A program made the translations under genes and the position numbers. The notes below the pieces were generated by a model, which searched no databases, was not told the origin of the DNA, and worked only from the letters and a program-made list of their open reading frames with translations. Positions 1 through 7,621 of a DNA stretch of 64,000 nt are shown here, piece after piece; within the stretch, counting starts at the first letter, position 1; each line of letters begins with the position of its first letter. The stretch covers positions 1 to 64,000 of the forward strand of contig CANLIE010000007.1 of NCBI GenBank assembly GCA_947491225.1, in the 5' to 3' direction. Origin of the DNA: an uncultured Cellulophaga sp. (GTDB lineage: Bacteria > Bacteroidota > Bacteroidia > Flavobacteriales > Flavobacteriaceae).

Positions 1-933
1 AAGAAGTACGATCAGGGCATACTGGCTACAGTAATACGACCAGATAACCACAAAGTAAAATTTACCTACGATGCCTTAGGCAGACGGCTATCCAAAACCT
101 TTAAAAACACTACAACCCGATGGTTGTGGGATGGCAATGTACCGCTCCATGAATGGAAAGAAAACCAGAACGGACAAATATTGAGCAATACCACCGTTAA
201 TGAAGATGGTATCATTACATGGGTTTTTGAAGAAAACAGTTTTATACCCACCGCAAAGTTAAAAGGAGACAAAAAATTTAATATATTAGCAGACCATTTG
301 GGTACGCCCACACACATGTATAATGAAGAAGGTGAAACCACTTGGGAGCGTTCTTTGGATAGCTTTGGTAGGTTAAAATCTGGGGATCATGGTAGTTGTC
401 CGTTTATGTACCAAGGACAGTACTACGATAGTGAGATAGAACTCGCCTATAACCGATTTAGGTACTATGATCCCGAGGATGGGAGTTATATTTCCGTTGA
501 CCCGATAGAATTTTTATCTGGAGAAAATAATTTTTATAGTTATGTTAATAATCCTAATTTAGAAATTGACGATACTGGTTTAGCTAGTAAAGAATATAAA
601 AATGCTTGGTCAAGAGCAAGAAAAAAATATTGGAGAGATCAAGTCAAACAAAATCCTGATAAATTTTCACAGAGAAATAAAGACAGAATTAAAAAAGGAT
701 TGTCTCCACAAATAAGAGCTCGAGTTAGAAATAACAAAACTGGAAGAATATCTAATAAAAATATTTCAATTGAGTTAGAACATACATACCTAAAGCAACG
801 TGGTGGTTCTCTGAAAGCTCACGAATCTTGGAATTTAACTGAGGCAACTCCTTGGGGACATGCAGCAATGGATCCTTACAGACACACTGGCAATACTTTA
901 ATTAAAATAACAAAAGGAGTTCATTCTTTTTAA
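1..933 (+). CDS. RHS repeat protein, C-terminal part with HNH/Endo VII-like nuclease tip (5' partial)
   Basis: The reading frame is open from base 1, so the gene begins upstream of the window. The visible part has YD/RHS repeats (KFTYDALGRRLSKTF), then the RHS core signature (YQGQYYDSEIELAYNRFRYY, about residues 137-156) ending in the GENNFYSYVNNPN box. After the core the sequence changes abruptly to a basic tip of about 120 residues with LEH, QRGG, a Trp, and HAAMDPYRH. This is the pattern of HNH/Endonuclease VII-fold toxin tips on polymorphic toxins, so a DNase is likely. In this family the RHS shell encloses the toxin, which is cut off and delivered into competitors. The gene 9 bp downstream fits an immunity partner. 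RHS core: sure. Nuclease type: probable; the exact subfamily is not settled. Confidence 0.85.
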   Translation, partial: KKYDQGILATVIRPDNHKVKFTYDALGRRLSKTFKNTTTRWLWDGNVPLHEWKENQNGQILSNTTVNEDGIITWVFEENSFIPTAKLKGDKKFNILADHLGTPTHMYNEEGETTWERSLDSFGRLKSGDHGSCPFMYQGQYYDSEIELAYNRFRYYDPEDGSYISVDPIEFLSGENNFYSYVNNPNLEIDDTGLASKEYKNAWSRARKKYWRDQVKQNPDKFSQRNKDRIKKGLSPQIRARVRNNKTGRISNKNISIELEHTYLKQRGGSLKAHESWNLTEATPWGHAAMDPYRHTGNTLIKITKGVHSF

Positions 934-942
934 AATCACATT

Positions 943-1389
943 ATGATTATAGAAGAAGATATATATAAGAAAACTGTAGATAAGATAATTGAAATTTCAA
1001 ATGATAAATTGACTTCCGAAATATCAATGGTTGAAAAGCAATTAGTAAAAGAGAATATTAAAATAGCTAATTTGACCGAAGATGAGATATTATCTTTTTT
1101 AGATACTAAAAATCAAACTGTAATAAATTATTCAGTTAAAAAAATTAATTTAATTGATGAGGAAGAGGAAATAGATGACGAAGATGACTATTATCCAGAT
1201 GATGATGATTATGATGATGAGGAAGATGAAGACTTAGGCTTATCTCAAACTTTTTTAGTTGATTACGTTATCGAACTTATACTTATTGAAAAGGGTAAAA
1301 ACTATTTAGAAGCATATTTAAAAAAGCTAAGAATACCAAACTCAAAAAAGTATGCTTTGGAATTGAGAGCAATATATAATATATCTTAA
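943..1389 (+). CDS. putative immunity protein with long acidic run
   Basis: Starts 9 bp after the RHS toxin gene, the usual place for the cognate immunity gene. The 148-residue product has no signal peptide, so it should stay in the cytoplasm where a nuclease tip would act. Residues 72-97 are almost entirely Asp/Glu with a few Tyr, in front of a helical C-terminal part. I do not recognise the family; the call rests on position and on the absence of other roles. The acidic run could bind the basic toxin tip or mimic DNA, which is inference. Low GC like its neighbours. Confidence 0.6.
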   Translation: MIIEEDIYKKTVDKIIEISNDKLTSEISMVEKQLVKENIKIANLTEDEILSFLDTKNQTVINYSVKKINLIDEEEEIDDEDDYYPDDDDYDDEEDEDLGLSQTFLVDYVIELILIEKGKNYLEAYLKKLRIPNSKKYALELRAIYNIS

Positions 1390-1413
1390 TGTTGACCCCT
1401 GCTAGCGCGAGCG

Positions 1414-1431
1414 CAATGTCATTAAGTTAAG
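1414..1431 (+). repeat. IS4 element terminal inverted repeat, left
   Basis: CAATGTCATTAAGTTAAG, the exact reverse complement of 2849-2866. The same 18 bases recur alone at 5368-5385. Confidence 0.92.
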
Positions 1432-1437
1432 AGGTAT

Positions 1438-2764
1438 TCATATTGCATCTTTTTGATTTTTAGTTACTTTAGGTCTTTCTCTTCTTCGATATTTTCCTGT
1501 ATTTCGATGTTCATTCCTATTTGGTCGAATTGGCACTAAGTTTTTTTTAAACAAGGTTTTCAATTCTAGAATAATGTCTTGCATATCAGTTTTAGAAAAA
1601 AATAGATTGACAACCCTATCCTTTAAAAAGCCATATGATAAATTTGTATTTACCTTATATTGATATTTTGTTTCTTTATTTCCTTGAGACAATTCTTCTT
1701 CTATATCACTAACAATTAGTGTTTGCACATTACTCACAAACAATGCGGCATTAAAATCCTGAACAATAGATTGATTAGAATATCCAGAAAAATGTTCTAC
1801 TTTTAGTTTATTCTTTAATTCATCATAAAAAGTTTCTACTTTCCATCTTTTAAAATATAGTTGTTTAAAAGTTTTATGAGGATATATCTTACTATCCAGT
1901 AATGAACTTATTAGTAACTCGGTTTCTCCATCTGGTAATTCTACACGAATCAGCCTAACTCTAATAGGAGTTTTTTTGTCATATTCCTTATCCGAGATAT
2001 TGATGTTCTTTCCTGGATAAATTTCGACAATTTGAGAAGTCTTACCACTGTTTATAAATGTCTTTGTAACACCGCTAAAACTAATCTTAACTCTCATCAG
2101 ATAATCAATCTTCCTTATAGAATGCTCATAGATAAGATCATAAGAAGGATATCCCCTGTCATAGATAATTAGATCTCTTGCCTTACTATAAGATAGGTGC
2201 TGTAAGGCTAAATTCCTTTCTCCTACTTCTTTTGAGGAAAGAACACCATCCAAAACATAATTATTAAGTACATCATAAAGTACGGAAACCCTAGCCTGTA
2301 CAATGCTAGTCTTTGTTTGATTTTTTGTTTCTCCGTAAAGCTTTTTTAATTCCTTGGTTATAGGTAGTGTTATAGAAGATCCATCTACAGAAAGCACCCT
2401 AAAGCCATTCCATAATTTTATAGCCGTATCATTATCAGTATAAAATTCATCAATAAGTATATTAGATAATCTTTTAAATACCTCTGGATTTATTTTTTTT
2501 CGACATTGAATAAATGCACTTTTTGTGAAAGACTTAAAATTAAGCAGACCGCATTCTTTCTTTAAATGATTTACAAAGTTTTCTATTTCTATAGATAAAC
2601 TTTTATTCAAAAGATTTATCATAAACAGCAATGTGGTTGGAAAAGATTGTTTTCTATTTCTGGTAAAATCATATTCGTGTACTTTATATACCTTTTGAAG
2701 TGAGCTACTAAAAATTTCTTTTTGAATTTTGGTAAAGATAAAATATGGCGTTTTTTTTCAACAT
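1438..2764 (-). CDS. IS4-family DDE transposase, N-terminal frame offset at an A8 run
   Basis: Catalyses cut-and-paste movement of the surrounding IS. The main frame (to 2631 if begun at a TTG, or 2622 at the first ATG) shows the IS4 catalytic motifs: first Asp in SVDGS, second Asp in YDRGY, and the C-terminal Y-(2)-R-(3)-E-(6)-K signature in YFKRWKVETFYDELK. The same frame stays open upstream to 2757 and encodes a plausible IS4 N-terminus (HEYDFTRNRKQSFP). The only good ATG for it, at 2764, lies one base out of frame across a run of eight A (T8 at 2751-2758 on the plus strand). Seven A would join them. So the gene is frameshifted, uses slippage, or starts internally. Confidence 0.85.
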
Positions 2765-2848
2765 AATAACTGCTTGATTTCTACTTAAATATACGAAAAA
2801 TCAACAAGAAAAACAACGTTAATACACTGAAAAACAAATAACTAAAAC

Positions 2849-2866
2849 CTTAACTTAATGACATTG
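2849..2866 (-). repeat. IS4 element terminal inverted repeat, right
   Basis: CTTAACTTAATGACATTG, the exact reverse complement of 1414-1431, directly followed by the second copy of the 10-bp target duplication. Confidence 0.92.
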
Positions 2867-2890
2867 AGCGCGAGCGTCTCGCTCGTGTCG
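2867..2890. repeat. REP-like palindrome and target-site duplication
   Basis: AGCGCGAGCG (2867-2876) continues into a short palindrome, CGAGCG-TCT-CGCTCG. A related CCCTGCTAGCGC occurs at 2924-2935, after the first immunity gene (about 1397-1408) and after the second (about 5351-5362). These GC-rich motifs stand out in AT-rich surroundings and mark the ends of the toxin cassettes. Confidence 0.6.
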
Positions 2891-3009
2891 TCAAAGAGTA
2901 AGCATGGTATAAAAAATAAAATACCCTGCTAGCGCTCTTATGTAACGAGTGCCGATTATGAGTAAGGCAAACGGGATAAAAAAGATAAAGTAACCTTAAA
3001 ACCAGAGAT

Positions 3010-3231
3010 ATGCCAATCAAAGACAGAGATTACAACAAAGCCAAGGCGCTGCTAGAAGCAGCGGGTAGTAAAAGTGCAGAGAAATCCCACATAAAACACA
3101 CGGGCAGTAAAGGTTCTCCCGATAGTCATGGTAGGAGTTTGTACAGTGAGACGCAACAAGATTTTGGCGGGCAACCCACCGCAGCACAATTAGAAGCTTT
3201 ACGTAAAGCCTCTAAGTTTCTAGGGGTATAA
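3010..3231 (+). CDS. small hypothetical protein
   Basis: A 73-residue hydrophilic protein rich in Lys, Ser and Gly, with no signal peptide or membrane segment. I do not recognise a family. It is supported as a gene by a Shine-Dalgarno-like purine stretch just before the ATG and by a clean intrinsic terminator 30 bp after its stop. It lies between the IS4 element and the second RHS cassette, so it is probably part of the accessory block. Confidence 0.5.
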   Translation: MPIKDRDYNKAKALLEAAGSKSAEKSHIKHTGSKGSPDSHGRSLYSETQQDFGGQPTAAQLEALRKASKFLGV

Positions 3232-3260
3232 GTATTACTAAATATTAGATAAAAATATAG

Positions 3261-3288
3261 CCACAACAGGGATGTTGTGGTTTTTTTT
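3261..3288 (+). terminator. intrinsic terminator
   Basis: 8-bp stem CCACAACA / TGTTGTGG with a GGGA loop, followed by eight T. Ends the small gene at 3010-3231. On the minus strand it is followed by a weaker T stretch. Confidence 0.85.
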
Positions 3289-3499
3289 ATGCAATTAGTT
3301 TATTTTTAGGGTCTTTATATTCTTTATAAAAAGCTCTTGATAAAGGACAGCTAATAACACCAAAAGCAATAAAAAGAAAGAACACTCCAATAGCATAAAG
3401 GCTACTATTGCTTTTTATGAATACGTCTTGTAATGATGCATAAACGGATAATACAACGAATAAATACCCTGTTATTATCATTAATCTAGCCATTACCAA
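3287..3499 (-). CDS. small two-helix membrane protein, hypothetical
   Basis: 70 residues with two hydrophobic segments, about residues 5-22 and 34-51, and a charged C-terminus (KEYKDPKNK). No family recognised. It converges on the 3010-3231 gene, with the terminator at the junction. Could be a chance open frame in a gene-poor accessory stretch, but the amphipathic layout and Lys-rich cytoplasmic tail look like a real small inner-membrane protein. Confidence 0.4.
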   Translation of the reverse strand: MVMARLMIITGYLFVVLSVYASLQDVFIKSNSSLYAIGVFFLFIAFGVISCPLSRAFYKEYKDPKNKLIA

Positions 3500-3774
3500 A
3501 GGCGCATAATTACAAATTGAGAATAAAAAGGAGTTCGCTCGTCACGCCGCAAGCTATTTTTTGTTATTCCACAAATGCAGAAAAAAGCACTTGTTCCATA
3601 CCGTTGCGATTGCCTCGCCTTCGGTCGGCAATCTCCACTACAAACAAATAGCCTTGCTCTGTTCCTCTTTCACCCGTAGCTACTTTTTTGCTTAACAACA
3701 ATATGGTACGCTTCGCTGAATAATAAATTAAGCAAAACCGCTACTTCATTGGCTACGCCGCTAGTCGCAGCCTA

Positions 3775-3828
3775 CAGGATTTTTAATATTGAAGTTTATA
3801 TTTTTCAAATGAAATATTAAAAATCCTG
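3775..3828. repeat. 16-bp perfect inverted repeat
   Basis: CAGGATTTTTAATATT (3775-3790) and AATATTAAAAATCCTG (3813-3828) pair perfectly around a 22-base loop. Confidence 0.85.
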
Positions 3829-3831
3829 TGG

Positions 3832-3864
3832 CGTGTGGTCGCACTATCGTGCTTTTTCCACACG
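3832..3864. repeat. nested hairpin
   Basis: Outer stem CGTGTGG (3832-3838) with CCACACG (3858-3864); inner stem GCAC (3841-3844) with GTGC (3849-3852) around TATC. It begins three bases after the preceding inverted repeat. Confidence 0.7.
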
Positions 3865-3939
3865 TCGGCTGCTCCCTTCGCTTCGGCTGCGCCTTTGTTC
3901 TGCACGCATGCAGCTTATCTTCAATCGCCAGATGGCTAT

Positions 3940-4003
3940 GATTAATCTTGAAGCTGAAGCCCCACGGCTACAGCCATTGCGCACTACAGCTTCAAGATTA
4001 ATC
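3940..4003. repeat. 17-bp perfect inverted repeat
   Basis: GATTAATCTTGAAGCTG (3940-3956) and CAGCTTCAAGATTAATC (3987-4003) pair perfectly around a 30-base GC-richer loop. Lies 74 bp before the GTG start of the orphan RHS gene. Confidence 0.85.
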
Positions 4004-4076
4004 GTTTTCACGGTTACGGAAAATACCTACAGTTTTTTATTTTTCAATTGAAAGTATAAAGCTTACTTTTAGAACT

Positions 4077-4718
4077 GTGAAACAACTGATTTACATACTT
4101 ACTCTTTTATGCTGCCTAACAGGTACAAGTAATGTACTGGTTAATGATAGTGTTGCTTTTGAGAAGGAAGTATATTTTACTTCTGATATTGGTACGGGGT
4201 TGGTATACCAGGGACAGTATTATGATGAGGAAACGGAGTTAGCGTATAACAGGTTCAGGTACTACTCCCTAGAATCTGGAACGTATATCTCTCAAGACCC
4301 GATTGGGTTACATTCTGGTGAATACAATCTTTATAGTTATGTGGATGATCCTAATGGGTTGGTGGATATATTAGGTCTGGCAAGAGCCAATTATGGTAGA
4401 GGAAATAAAAAACATGGTAAGCCAGGTCATAATAAAAAGATTGATGATAAAATAAACGAACTCAAAAAAGATCCTACAGTAACTAATATCCGAAAAAATC
4501 AAAGACAAGTTGATGTAAATGGTAATGAAGTTGGTTTAAATAGACCTGATATTCAATATGACAAAAACGGTGTACATTATAATATTGAATATGATACATC
4601 GAAATCTGGTAGTAAAAGACACCAAAATACAATTCCTACAAGAGATTCAAATGCAAAAAACACTTTTGAAATGATAGATATGCAAGGTAATACAACGGGA
4701 GGGTTTTCTACTATATGA
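4077..4718 (+). CDS. orphan mini-RHS toxin with its own signal peptide
   Basis: GTG start. Residues 1-20 form a signal peptide (KQLIYILTLLCCLTG), joined after about 20 residues directly to the end of the RHS core (YQGQYYDEETELAYNRFRYY and GEYNLYSYVDDPNG). This looks like an RHS gene whose whole shell has been deleted. From about residue 103 a new tip starts, with RPDIQYDKNGVHYNIEYDT followed by His and Arg positions. The PD...ExD spacing hints at a restriction-endonuclease-like fold, but I only weakly support that. Orphan RHS tips downstream of a main RHS gene are known as a toxin reservoir; here the signal peptide could allow separate export. The putative immunity gene follows after 9 bp. 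Confidence 0.75.
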   Translation: MKQLIYILTLLCCLTGTSNVLVNDSVAFEKEVYFTSDIGTGLVYQGQYYDEETELAYNRFRYYSLESGTYISQDPIGLHSGEYNLYSYVDDPNGLVDILGLARANYGRGNKKHGKPGHNKKIDDKINELKKDPTVTNIRKNQRQVDVNGNEVGLNRPDIQYDKNGVHYNIEYDTSKSGSKRHQNTIPTRDSNAKNTFEMIDMQGNTTGGFSTI

Positions 4719-4727
4719 TTTTTAACT

Positions 4728-5348
4728 ATGAAAATAATAAATAATTATACATTTTTAACATTTACATTTTTAAATTCAAATTTAATTGAAGTGAAAGATG
4801 TAATTTCAGATTACTTCAAAGAACCAATTGAAAACAAAAAATATGAGTTACAATTTAAAGAATTTGTATTAGACGACTTTTATTATGATAGCCCTCCAAA
4901 AGGGGGGGGGCATTTAAAAAAAGTAGCTTTTTTTAACCCTAAAATATGTAGTGCCAAACTAATAATGTTTTCGAATAGTGGCGATGGTTGGATTACATTA
5001 GCAAATTTTATTTCATCTCAATTAAATTGTGAACATATTACTTTTTATCTAACTATAAAAGATAATAATGATACGCAGAATATGTTTGTGTATCGAAATG
5101 CTCAAGAGGAAGAAAGAGTTGTTTATACAATGATGGAAGAAAATAAATGGGTTTTTTATCAAGACGGTAAGATTCAAAATTTTGAAAATCTTGAATTTTA
5201 CAAGAAAAGACAAATAAAGGATAGGCTGAATTTTGGCATTTTAGTAGATTACTGTAATAAGTTAGGTTTAAATATTACAAATGATGATTTTTGGAAGTCT
5301 GACAAAGATGCTCTTTATTTAAATGAAACTATTTTAAACAGAGGTTGA
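4728..5348 (+). CDS. putative immunity protein of the orphan RHS toxin
   Basis: 206 residues, no signal peptide, starting 9 bp after the orphan toxin, the same spacing as the first pair. No family recognised. It contains an unusual run of nine G (4902-4910) coding Gly-Gly-Gly inside otherwise AT-rich DNA. A change of one base in that run would break the frame after residue 61. After its stop comes TTGACCCCCTGCTAGCGCGAGCG, nearly identical to the sequence after the first immunity gene, so the two cassettes share a 3' boundary. Confidence 0.6.
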   Translation: MKIINNYTFLTFTFLNSNLIEVKDVISDYFKEPIENKKYELQFKEFVLDDFYYDSPPKGGGHLKKVAFFNPKICSAKLIMFSNSGDGWITLANFISSQLNCEHITFYLTIKDNNDTQNMFVYRNAQEEERVVYTMMEENKWVFYQDGKIQNFENLEFYKKRQIKDRLNFGILVDYCNKLGLNITNDDFWKSDKDALYLNETILNRG

Positions 5349-5357
5349 CCCCCTGCT

Positions 5358-5385
5358 AGCGCGAGCGCAATGTCATTAAGTTAAG
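5358..5385 (+). repeat. solitary IS4 end plus target sequence
   Basis: AGCGCGAGCG (5358-5367) followed by CAATGTCATTAAGTTAAG (5368-5385): the same target and the same 18-base terminal repeat as the complete IS at 1414-2866. The following bases differ from the left end and partly resemble the inside of the right end. No second end or transposase follows, so this is a remnant or recombination scar. Confidence 0.8.
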
Positions 5386-5572
5386 GTGTTATATATTTAA
5401 TAATCAAATTTTTAAGTGTTTAAGTTTGTTTTTTGAGATTAAAATTCATAAATTATATAAAGCCACATATTTACGAAGGATTATCAAAATTTAGCATTTT
5501 ATAAAAAAACAAGTAATTAATTTGATGTTTTTTCGTTAACTATTATTATATAAACTAAAAAAATCTCCCCAA

Positions 5573-7534
5573 ATGAAAAGCATAATCTATTCTTTACTTC
5601 TTTTTATATGTAGTATTACTATTTCTTGTAGTAATGATAACTTTGAAGAAATGGTTCTCAATAGTGAAGCTGACCTACCACCAAATGTGATTACAACACC
5701 TTGTGACTTTGATTTATCTAATGTTGCAACTGACGCAACCATTATATTGAATTGTATTTTAGATTTAAAAGGGGAAACTATTACTTTACCGCCTAATGTA
5801 AAATTTGAATTTGGAGGAGGTGATATAAAAAATGGTAAATTAATATTTAATGGAGGTACTATTGCTGGAGAACTTCTAAGTTCTAATCTGCAAATTGAAG
5901 GAAATGTAAAACTTAAAGAACCTACCTTTAAATTTTTCGCTTCCAGATGGGAAGATATTGTAGAAGGTTCTACAACTTCTCCTATTGCATTAAAAAATAA
6001 TGCCGAACTTGAAAGATTGATGTTCTGGACCAAAGAACTAGGAGCCACCACATTTGAAATTGGAAAATTTGATGCTTATTTTGAAGTTAGTAAAGTAACC
6101 AGTACAACCACGAATCAAAACTTTTATCCTCATCTCGAAGCTATTAATGTTCCTTCTGATTTTCATCTCAAAATGTCTGACCAGACTACCTTAAGAGTTT
6201 TTCCAACAGAGGGTAAAATTGCTGCTTCTTTAATGGCGGTGCATGAGGCTTCTAATGTTACTATAAGTGGAGGACATCTTGTGGGCGACAGAGAATTAAG
6301 AAAATACGAATCTGCAAATGCTGAACATGGAACTCATTTATGTAAAATAAGATCTGGAAATAATGTAATTATAGATAATGTAAAATTTAGTCTGGGATCG
6401 GTTGGCGGAATAGATATCAACTCTACAGGATTTTCTTTTAACGCTGATTATAACCCAACAAGAAATGTTGTAATCAAAAATTGTACATTTGATAAAGTGC
6501 GAATGATGAGTATTGCATTAACTGATGGACGTAATATCACCATCGATAATAATACATTTATCGATACTGCATTGCCTATGGGTAGTGGTGATGGTGGTGG
6601 TGTTGTTGCTTTTGCAATAAACTTAGAACCTGTAAGAAGTAGAGATCCCAATACTGGGGAGCTTGTGAACTATCAGATAGTACAAGATGTAGTTATAAAA
6701 AACAACACAGAAAGAGGTAGTAGAATTGGTTCGTTTAATGTTTTTATAGGAGATAGAATCACTCTGGAAAACAATACTGTAGAAAATAAAATGGCATGGA
6801 GTCTTGCCAGTAATACCAAAATACGTAATAATACATTTATTGCTTCTGAAAAATCAAGTGGTGTACCTGCAATAGATGTTGGTGGTACAGGAGATACTGT
6901 CTTTGACAATGAGATATCTGGAAATAAAATATCTGGTTATGGAGTTGCTATATCTGCTTATTTTGGAGAAGTAAACATCTTCCATAATGAATTAATAGAT
7001 AATAGTAGCGGTATACAACTTAAAAACATTGAAAAAGAAACGGTTGTATATGAAAACCTAATTAAAAGTTCAGTACCCTCCAGTAGAGGTATCAGCATTC
7101 AGTCTACATTTGCTAATAATGTAACTATTCGTTCTCATAATACTTCTCAGTATTATATTGATGTAAAAACTAATCATTTATATTTTGTAGCGGTTAATGA
7201 AGAAGCTGGTCAAGAGAACTATCTGGTGAATATAAATAATAACAATTTTGATTCTTCTGCTTCTGTAGTATTTTCAAGAACCAGAGGAGTTAACTATAGT
7301 AATAATATGTCTAAAGGACCTATTCAGGTGGTGAATGCATCTAAGATTGATTTATCCTCAAATGATATTACTGCTTCTAATTCGCATGGTATCGCTATAA
7401 CAGGAGTGAATACCACTATAAAAGCTAATTTGAATACTATTGACTTCCCTAATGACGGTCGTTTTGAATGTATTAGCATAGCAGATACTACAAATCCTAG
7501 TGAAGTAATTTTAAGTGGAAACGTTTGTAATTAA
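5573..7534 (+). CDS. parallel beta-helix repeat lipoprotein
   Basis: 653 residues. Lipoprotein signal peptide with the lipobox Cys at about residue 19 (TISCSN). From about residue 70 onward there are repeated short strands such as NVVIKNCTF, NITIDNNTF and RITLENNTV, the N-rich ladder pattern of right-handed parallel beta-helix (pectate-lyase-like) folds. Such proteins bind or cleave acidic polysaccharides or serve as surface adhesins. I see no catalytic residues I can assign. It stands alone between a solitary IS end and a dead transposase, so recent acquisition is possible. Fold: confident; substrate: unknown. Confidence 0.8.
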   Translation: MKSIIYSLLLFICSITISCSNDNFEEMVLNSEADLPPNVITTPCDFDLSNVATDATIILNCILDLKGETITLPPNVKFEFGGGDIKNGKLIFNGGTIAGELLSSNLQIEGNVKLKEPTFKFFASRWEDIVEGSTTSPIALKNNAELERLMFWTKELGATTFEIGKFDAYFEVSKVTSTTTNQNFYPHLEAINVPSDFHLKMSDQTTLRVFPTEGKIAASLMAVHEASNVTISGGHLVGDRELRKYESANAEHGTHLCKIRSGNNVIIDNVKFSLGSVGGIDINSTGFSFNADYNPTRNVVIKNCTFDKVRMMSIALTDGRNITIDNNTFIDTALPMGSGDGGGVVAFAINLEPVRSRDPNTGELVNYQIVQDVVIKNNTERGSRIGSFNVFIGDRITLENNTVENKMAWSLASNTKIRNNTFIASEKSSGVPAIDVGGTGDTVFDNEISGNKISGYGVAISAYFGEVNIFHNELIDNSSGIQLKNIEKETVVYENLIKSSVPSSRGISIQSTFANNVTIRSHNTSQYYIDVKTNHLYFVAVNEEAGQENYLVNINNNNFDSSASVVFSRTRGVNYSNNMSKGPIQVVNASKIDLSSNDITASNSHGIAITGVNTTIKANLNTIDFPNDGRFECISIADTTNPSEVILSGNVCN

Positions 7535-7621
7535 AACATAAATCGCAAGTTAAAACCAAAAAGAGGGTTGTCTAAAAAGTCAAACACCTTCTTTTTTATT
7601 GTGATTTTTTTTAAAATAGCT

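Larger units (their letters stand above)
1414..2866. mobile_element. complete IS4-family insertion sequence
   Basis: Bounded by perfect 18-bp inverted repeats, CAATGTCATTAAGTTAAG at 1414-1431 and its complement at 2849-2866. Flanked by a 10-bp direct repeat AGCGCGAGCG at 1404-1413 and 2867-2876, which fits a target-site duplication of an IS4-type element. It carries one transposase gene on the minus strand. Removing the element and one copy of the direct repeat restores a REP-like palindrome (CGAGCGTCTCGCTCG), so the IS landed inside a repeat at the end of the RHS cassette. Confidence 0.92.
3530..4050. other. hairpin-rich non-coding segment before the orphan RHS gene
   Basis: About 520 bases with visibly higher GC than the surroundings and no believable gene. 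It contains a chain of inverted repeats: GATTGCC/GGCAATC at 3608-3633, a 16-bp perfect pair at 3775-3790/3813-3828, a nested hairpin at 3832-3864, and a 17-bp perfect pair at 3940-3956/3987-4003. CCTACAG occurs at both edges of the last three (3771 and about 4026). It could be a structured RNA, a recombination or attachment element, or the remains of a mobile unit; I cannot tell which. Confidence 0.55.

Noticed and set aside
3608-4003. CRISPR array or integron attC array
   Set aside because: The inverted repeats all differ in sequence and spacing; no direct repeats with spacers.
3833-4051. Open frame of 72 codons within the hairpin-rich segment
   Set aside because: Arg/Leu-rich translation of palindromic DNA, no family, crosses two perfect inverted repeats. 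Treated as non-coding.
5587-6051. Minus-strand frame inside the beta-helix gene
   Set aside because: Shadow of a gene with strong signal peptide and repeat pattern on the plus strand.
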